DNA from: Nitriliruptoraceae bacterium | GTDB lineage: Bacteria; Actinomycetota; Nitriliruptoria; Nitriliruptorales; Nitriliruptoraceae | Direction of reading: 5' to 3' | NCBI GenBank assembly: GCA_007120485.1 | Contig: SKNP01000186.1 | Location: 1-8,400, forward strand | DNA length: 8,400 nt | Shown here: one piece after another, positions 6,237 through 8,400 of the stretch | How positions within the stretch are numbered: the first letter of the stretch is position 1 | Layout of the letters: every line of letters begins with the position of its first letter | Notes under the pieces: generated by a model | The model's input: only the letters and a program-made list of their open reading frames with translations | Databases searched by the model: none | What the model was told of the DNA's origin: nothing | Program-made: the position numbers and the translations under genes

Positions 6237-7267
6237 AGCCGTGCGGCCGCGTCCAGGGCGCGCTGCTCCCACCAGGCGAGGTCCTCGGCGCTCTCGTCGT
6301 CGTCGCCGAGCGCCTTCTCCCACCCGAACAGCAGCAGGGTGCCGAGCAGGGACAACGAGCACTGTCGCTCCCACCAGGACGCCGTGTCGATCCCGTGGCG
6401 TTCGAGCGCGTCGCGGTAGGCATCCAACGCCTCGTCCTTCGACTGCGGCAGGCGGGCCCGGTTGAGGCACACGTACCACGCGATGTCCGCCGCCCCCGGC
6501 CCGACACCCGGGATCGCCCAGTCGAGCAGGATGGTGCGGCCGTCGGGGTGGCTGCCCAGGTTGCCGGCCTTCCAGTCGCCGTGGACCAGCGTCTGTGGCA
6601 TGGCCTCCAGGCTCGCGACCAGAGGCGTCGGGTCATCGAGCAGGTCGAGGACGACGTCGGCTACCCGCGGCGAGCGTGCCGACAACCGTGCCCACCCCTC
6701 CGGCACCAACCGCGTGGGAACGACGTTCGTGCCGCCTCGAGCCCGTTCGGCTTCGGCCAGGTCCGGCCCGAACCATCCGAAGCGTTCGCTCAGCGGCAGC
6801 AGGCCGATCGTGTCCTGCCACCCCCAGAAGGTGGCGTGCAGCTGTGCCATGTGGTCGATGAACCTCAGGTGGTGTTCGAGGGGGATCTCGTCATCGCCTT
6901 CGGGCACCAGCCACGGCCCCACGTCACGCATGAGCAGGACACCCCCGCGACCATCTGGTCGGTCATCCCAGGCCGCGCCCACCACGGTGTGGTCGATGCA
7001 CGTCGGCAGGTGATCCAGCCACCCGCTGCGCCACACCGTGATCGATCGGCACTCGCGGTCACCGGTTGCTCGCATGATCCAGTCATGGGCCGCGTGGAGG
7101 TGTTTCAGGATGAACTCCTCGTCGTCGATGACGACCCGTTCCATCTGTCCACCGGACTTCCCGTCGCCGTGAACGAAGGGCTCACGTCGGGCCACGTCGC
7201 CGAGCAGCTGTGCCGTCGACGGCGCGACGGGACGCGAGCCGATCGACTCCGGCAACGGTGTGCTCAT
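6233..7267 (-). CDS. Aminoglycoside/choline-kinase-fold phosphotransferase (APH family)
   Basis: A 344-aa predicted cytoplasmic small-molecule kinase that transfers phosphate from ATP to a hydroxyl of an unidentified substrate. K55 in FILKHLH fits the ATP-binding lysine and GVLLMRDVG (109-117) the hinge region. The catalytic loop is LVHGDWKAGN (227-236), matching HxDxxxxN with D231 as base and N236 for metal. LLDWAIPGVGPGAADIAWY (247-265) supplies the metal-binding D249. All key residues are present, so it should be active. The frame is open 19 codons further upstream, but the ATG at 7267 is preferred: AGAGG at 7275-7279 lies 7 nt before it and the sequence MSTPLPESIG begins there. Family membership alone does not imply antibiotic resistance; many actinobacterial members act on metabolites. 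It is coupled to the following methyltransferase. Confidence 0.88.
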   Translation of the reverse strand: MSTPLPESIGSRPVAPSTAQLLGDVARREPFVHGDGKSGGQMERVVIDDEEFILKHLHAAHDWIMRATGDRECRSITVWRSGWLDHLPTCIDHTVVGAAWDDRPDGRGGVLLMRDVGPWLVPEGDDEIPLEHHLRFIDHMAQLHATFWGWQDTIGLLPLSERFGWFGPDLAEAERARGGTNVVPTRLVPEGWARLSARSPRVADVVLDLLDDPTPLVASLEAMPQTLVHGDWKAGNLGSHPDGRTILLDWAIPGVGPGAADIAWYVCLNRARLPQSKDEALDAYRDALERHGIDTASWWERQCSLSLLGTLLLFGWEKALGDDDESAEDLAWWEQRALDAAARL

Positions 7268-7304
7268 CCCCCGGCCTCTGCCTTCGAAACGCGGCATCCG
7301 CCCG

Positions 7305-7333
7305 ACCATACCCATCGAGCACATGGCTGACCA
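7305..7333 (-). promoter_or_regulatory. Candidate sigma70-type promoter of the kinase-methyltransferase operon
   Basis: On the minus strand TGGTCA (7333-7328; 4 of 6 to TTGACA) is separated by exactly 17 nt from TATGGT (7310-7305; 4 of 6 to TATAAT). This would start transcription about 30 nt before the kinase ATG at 7267, with the Shine-Dalgarno in the leader. It lies in the 155-nt gap after the transporter gene. Such partial matches occur by chance, so this is a candidate only. Confidence 0.35.
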
Positions 7334-7422
7334 GGGGGACCTCGGAGCATCCGCCCGGCATCACCGGCAGGTCGATCGAGGCAGCGACCGCGCATCGCCG
7401 GCTGCGGCACACGATGCCCCGA

Positions 7423-8400
7423 TCACGGATCAGCTCGGGTCGGAACCTCGAGTTCAGCGGCCGCCAGCGCGAGTCCGATGATCCGGTCCAGCGGCAGGCG
7501 ACCCAGCTCCGCGTGCCGCTCAGGACGATCGGGATGGGGCCGAAGCTCCACGCTCCGGACCGTGGCAGCGCCCCGGTGCCGGTCGATGGCGACGCGGCAG
7601 GATGCCAGCTGCGGGTCGTCGACGGAGACGACCATCGGCTCCTGTACCTCGTCGACGACCCCTGGCGTGCGGGCGGTGGGCGACTCCTCGGACACCGCAG
7701 CAGCGGCGGGAACCTCCTCGGACACCGCAGCAGCGCCGGGAGACGCCTTGGCCACCGCCCCGACCGGCGAGGGCGGTTGCGGCGCACCGCTCGGATCCCG
7801 TCGCCTGGCGTCCCAAGACGCAGCTGAGGGCGTCGCCCGTCGGCGGTGACGTCGGCGGCCCCAGACGACCAACGCCGCTGGTTGGATCAAGACCGCACCT
7901 GCCAGGGCGAAAGCGATCCCGATCGCGCCGAGCAACCCCATCTGGGCGATCAGTGCCAGCCCCGAGAACGACAGGACCACGAATGCCCCGAACGTGGTCA
8001 AGGCCGATCCGGCGAGCGCACCGCCCGTCGTCGCGAGCGTGCGATGCGCTGCGTCGATGGGACCGTCGCCGTGCTCCATCTCCTCGTCGAACCGGTTGGT
8101 GACATGCACCCCGTACGGCACGCCGATACCGACCGCGATCGCCGTCAGGGTCGCGGTCATCGCGTCGAAGCTGATGTCGAGCAGCCCCATCGTTCCCAGC
8201 AGCAGCGCCGCACCCATCACCGACGGCACCATGGAGATCACACCGAGCATCGGACGGCGCCGAGCGATCGCGTAGTAGGCGGTGAGCAGTACCACGACCG
8301 CGGCCAGGGTGGTCACGATCGATCGCAGCTGGAAGTCGCGGAGTTCGTCGGCCATCTCGGCGATGATCAAGGCATCGCTGGTGACGATGATGTCGGCGCC
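7423..8400 (-). CDS. MMPL/RND-family transporter, C-terminal part (5' end outside window)
   Basis: The frame is open to the window edge, so only the last 325 residues are visible; numbering here is from that edge. Five membrane helices (about 28-45, 52-72, 80-98, 128-147 and 155-180) with the loop VHVTNRFDEEMEHGDG after the third match TM8-TM12 of the second half of an MMPL exporter (COG1033-like). Such proteins use the proton motive force to move lipids or hydrophobic compounds across the inner membrane. The motif usually written GVDY in TM10 reads GVPY here (93-96). After TM12 comes a basic stop-transfer patch (GRRRHRRRA, 181-189) and a cytoplasmic tail of about 135 residues: a Pro/Ala-rich linker with two 10-residue repeats (AAAVSEEVPA, AAAVSEESPT) and then a folded-looking end (about 256-318) that I do not recognise. 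The TTG at 8370 is not the true start. Cargo is unknown. Confidence 0.85.
   Translation of the reverse strand, partial: GADIIVTSDALIIAEMADELRDFQLRSIVTTLAAVVVLLTAYYAIARRRPMLGVISMVPSVMGAALLLGTMGLLDISFDAMTATLTAIAVGIGVPYGVHVTNRFDEEMEHGDGPIDAAHRTLATTGGALAGSALTTFGAFVVLSFSGLALIAQMGLLGAIGIAFALAGAVLIQPAALVVWGRRRHRRRATPSAASWDARRRDPSGAPQPPSPVGAVAKASPGAAAVSEEVPAAAAVSEESPTARTPGVVDEVQEPMVVSVDDPQLASCRVAIDRHRGAATVRSVELRPHPDRPERHAELGRLPLDRIIGLALAAAELEVPTRADP
7684..7743. repeat. Tandem duplication of a 30-bp unit in the transporter tail
   Basis: Two head-to-tail 30-bp units (7684-7713 and 7714-7743) agree at 26 of their first 27 positions, differing at 7706/7736, and then diverge in the last three bases. The unit is a multiple of three, so the reading frame is kept and a 10-residue Ala/Ser/Glu-rich repeat is encoded in the transporter linker. 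Confidence 0.9.

Noticed and set aside
6237..6479. N-terminal extension of the third methyltransferase to 6479
   Set aside because: It would lie wholly within the kinase coding sequence, is Arg/Pro-rich and matches no methyltransferase N-terminus; the TTG at 6236 gives a family-typical length.
6233..7267. Antibiotic-resistance kinase
   Set aside because: The fold is right, but the protein is not recognisably close to any resistance enzyme I know, and its neighbours include no resistance or biosynthesis genes that would support the role.
7268..7324. Earlier ATG start of the kinase at 7324
   Set aside because: The 19 extra residues are not family-like, they would overlap the candidate promoter, and the ATG at 7267 has its own Shine-Dalgarno.
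7210..8275. Plus-strand frames opposite the transporter tail and the kinase 5' end
   Set aside because: The repeats and Arg-rich stretches in them come from reading the transporter linker on the wrong strand. No independent start signal or domain.
4985..8400. Biosynthetic cluster or defence system
   Set aside because: Kinase, methyltransferase and transporter together could suggest one, but there is no synthase, nuclease, carrier protein or other core enzyme in the window, and the transporter is separated from the kinase by 155 nt with a candidate promoter.

Overview
This is a GC-rich stretch (roughly 70 % G+C by eye) of bacterial chromosome. The GC-rich third codon positions, the long shadow reading frames on both strands, GTG/TTG starts and the protein families (Rv2258c-like methyltransferases, MMPL transporter) suggest an actinomycete (Actinomycetota). 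The genus cannot be named from the sequence. There is no sign of a phage, insertion sequence, CRISPR array or RNA gene.

Layout. Positions 1-230 hold no gene I can support. Two plus-strand genes follow, 231-1307 and 1348-2436. Both encode SAM-dependent methyltransferases with an N-terminal winged-helix domain, and they are distant paralogues 40 nt apart. They converge on a minus-strand block. Read 5'->3' on that strand, the block contains: the 3' part of an MMPL/RND-family transporter (8400-7423, cut by the window edge); a phosphotransferase of the aminoglycoside/choline kinase fold (7267-6233); a third, different methyltransferase (6236-5406) whose TTG start overlaps the kinase stop; a small putative lipoprotein (5299-4985); and a large soluble sensor histidine kinase with three PAS domains (4930-2504).

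How the genes may work together. The kinase and the 276-aa methyltransferase are almost certainly one transcript with coupled translation, and probably act on one pathway or substrate, which the sequence does not identify. The lipoprotein and histidine kinase lie 54 nt apart on the same strand and may be co-transcribed. The kinase has no response regulator in the window. The two winged-helix methyltransferases probably form a separate small operon.

No described or obviously new multi-gene system stands out. The items most worth a second look are the coupled kinase-methyltransferase pair, the methyltransferase tandem in which the second copy departs from family-typical residues, the small lipoprotein with a strong but unnamed sequence signature, and the transporter with an altered TM10 motif and a repeat-bearing C-terminal tail.
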